DNA of 64,000 nt from Halosimplex pelagicum (GTDB lineage Archaea; Halobacteriota; Halobacteria; Halobacteriales; Haloarculaceae). This document shows, in pieces, positions 63,466-64,000 of this stretch; the first letter of the stretch is position 1; each line of letters starts with the position of its first letter. The position numbers were made by a program, and so were the translations under genes. The notes beneath the pieces are model-generated. The model saw only the letters and a program-made list of their open reading frames with translations. It did no database searches and had not been told where the DNA came from. The stretch spans positions 2,852,001 through 2,916,000 of the forward strand of contig NZ_CP058909.1 of assembly GCF_013415905.1 (NCBI RefSeq), given 5' to 3'.

Positions 63466-63960
63466 TCAAACGAGACCCACGTTGGTGTGTCGCTTGTAGA
63501 CGTAGTAGCCGAAGTACGGGATCGCGAAGACCACCGTGATCCCGGTGAACAGGGCGCCGAGGAAGTGGTTGACGGGGTTGGGACGCCAGTCGCTGTTGAG
63601 ACGGACGTAGGTGGCGTCCTTGTAGAGTCCGATGGCGAACAGCGGAACGCCCGCGAACCCGACGAACATGAGCCCGGGACCGATGACGCTCCCGGCGACG
63701 CCGAGAACGCCGATCCCGACGCCGATGAGCGCGAGGTACCACCAGGCCTCGGAGCCGACCCAGTCGACGACGTACTGGTGGCGCTTGTAGAGGTAGTGCC
63801 AGACGACGAGCCCGCTGAGGAAGAACCCGCCGAGCGCGTACAGCCCCTGGCTGGGTTCCCACTCGAGGTCCTGCGATGCGACCTTCCTGGCGTCGAAGTA
63901 GAGGAACAGCGGGACCGTGATCGCCGACGCGAGCCCGAACAGTAGCGCGAGTAGCCACAT
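63466..63960 (-). CDS. Small multi-pass membrane protein of unknown function
   Basis: A 164-residue protein with about five hydrophobic segments (1-20, 41-60, 71-91, 96-113, 130-150) and repeated YKRH motifs (HYLYKRHQYVVD; YYVYKRHTNVG), suggesting a duplicated unit. YFDARKVASQD lies after helix 1. I do not recognise a family with certainty. It may extend no further: the ATG is the first in frame and only 40 bases of the window remain. Confidence 0.72.
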   Translation of the reverse strand: MWLLALLFGLASAITVPLFLYFDARKVASQDLEWEPSQGLYALGGFFLSGLVVWHYLYKRHQYVVDWVGSEAWWYLALIGVGIGVLGVAGSVIGPGLMFVGFAGVPLFAIGLYKDATYVRLNSDWRPNPVNHFLGALFTGITVVFAIPYFGYYVYKRHTNVGLV

Positions 63961-64000
63961 CGTGGCGACGCCACCGATCAGCGCGGCGACCCCGCCCCCG

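Overview
The window is chromosomal DNA from an extremely halophilic archaeon (class Halobacteria). The evidence is the very high GC content, acidic proteins, Tat-dependent lipoproteins, a complex I without the NADH-input subunits E, F and G, NuoC fused to NuoD, NuoJ split in two, a separate archaeal transcription factor S, Bat-type regulators and archaeal (not bacterial) promoters. Many start codons lie about 25-30 bases downstream of a TATA-like box, so many transcripts are probably leaderless; Shine-Dalgarno motifs appear mainly inside operons. The genus cannot be fixed by eye. I saw no tRNA, rRNA, CRISPR array, intact transposase or provirus.

Layout. 0-6.5 kb, plus strand: nuoJ1-J2-K-L-M-N. 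6.6-17.3 kb: a mosaic of single genes (Tat lipoprotein, peroxiredoxin, MscS channel, Nudix hydrolase, cytochrome P450, O-methyltransferase, CheC, cation/Ca2+ exchanger, membrane protein, acyl-CoA dehydrogenase, histidine kinase); a 7-copy tandem repeat and a nested palindromic element lie between the P450 and the methyltransferase. 17.6-21 kb: porAB (2-oxoacid:ferredoxin oxidoreductase) and an Lrp regulator. 21-32 kb: TrkA-N/DHH phosphoesterase, CBS/ParB-like protein, HTH/zinc-ribbon regulator, two ABC-2 exporters, a probable class I terpenoid-synthase-fold protein, TFS and methylmalonyl-CoA mutase. 32.5-38.4 kb: a branched-chain amino acid/urea-type ABC import operon ending in a thioredoxin-like gene. 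38.4-47.3 kb: a soluble chemotaxis transducer, then two acetyl-CoA synthetase paralogues around a giant Bat-type regulator. 47.3-48.1 kb: hairpins and an AT-richer island with a lipoprotein. 48.2-50.7 kb: small acidic protein, HTH regulator, membrane protein and partner. 50.7-55.3 kb, minus strand: nuoI-H-CD-B-A. 55.5-64 kb: methyltransferase, purE, histidine kinase, purK, an Agl23-like glycosyltransferase, ribH, an aminotransferase and a membrane protein.

How the genes work together. The dominant theme is ferredoxin/quinone-linked carbon and energy metabolism: acetate activation (two Acs), pyruvate oxidation to acetyl-CoA with reduced ferredoxin (PorAB), acyl-CoA oxidation and methylmalonyl-CoA handling, and a respiratory complex I lacking the NADH module.

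The most striking structural feature is that complex I is cut into two divergent halves about 44 kb apart. One inversion of roughly the first 51 kb would restore the usual nuoA-N order. A degraded second copy of the nuoI 3' end lies exactly at the proposed breakpoint. Other points of interest are the fusion of a catalytically dead tyrosine-recombinase-like domain to a Bat regulator, and a cryptic terpenoid synthase candidate with class I motifs at canonical spacing.
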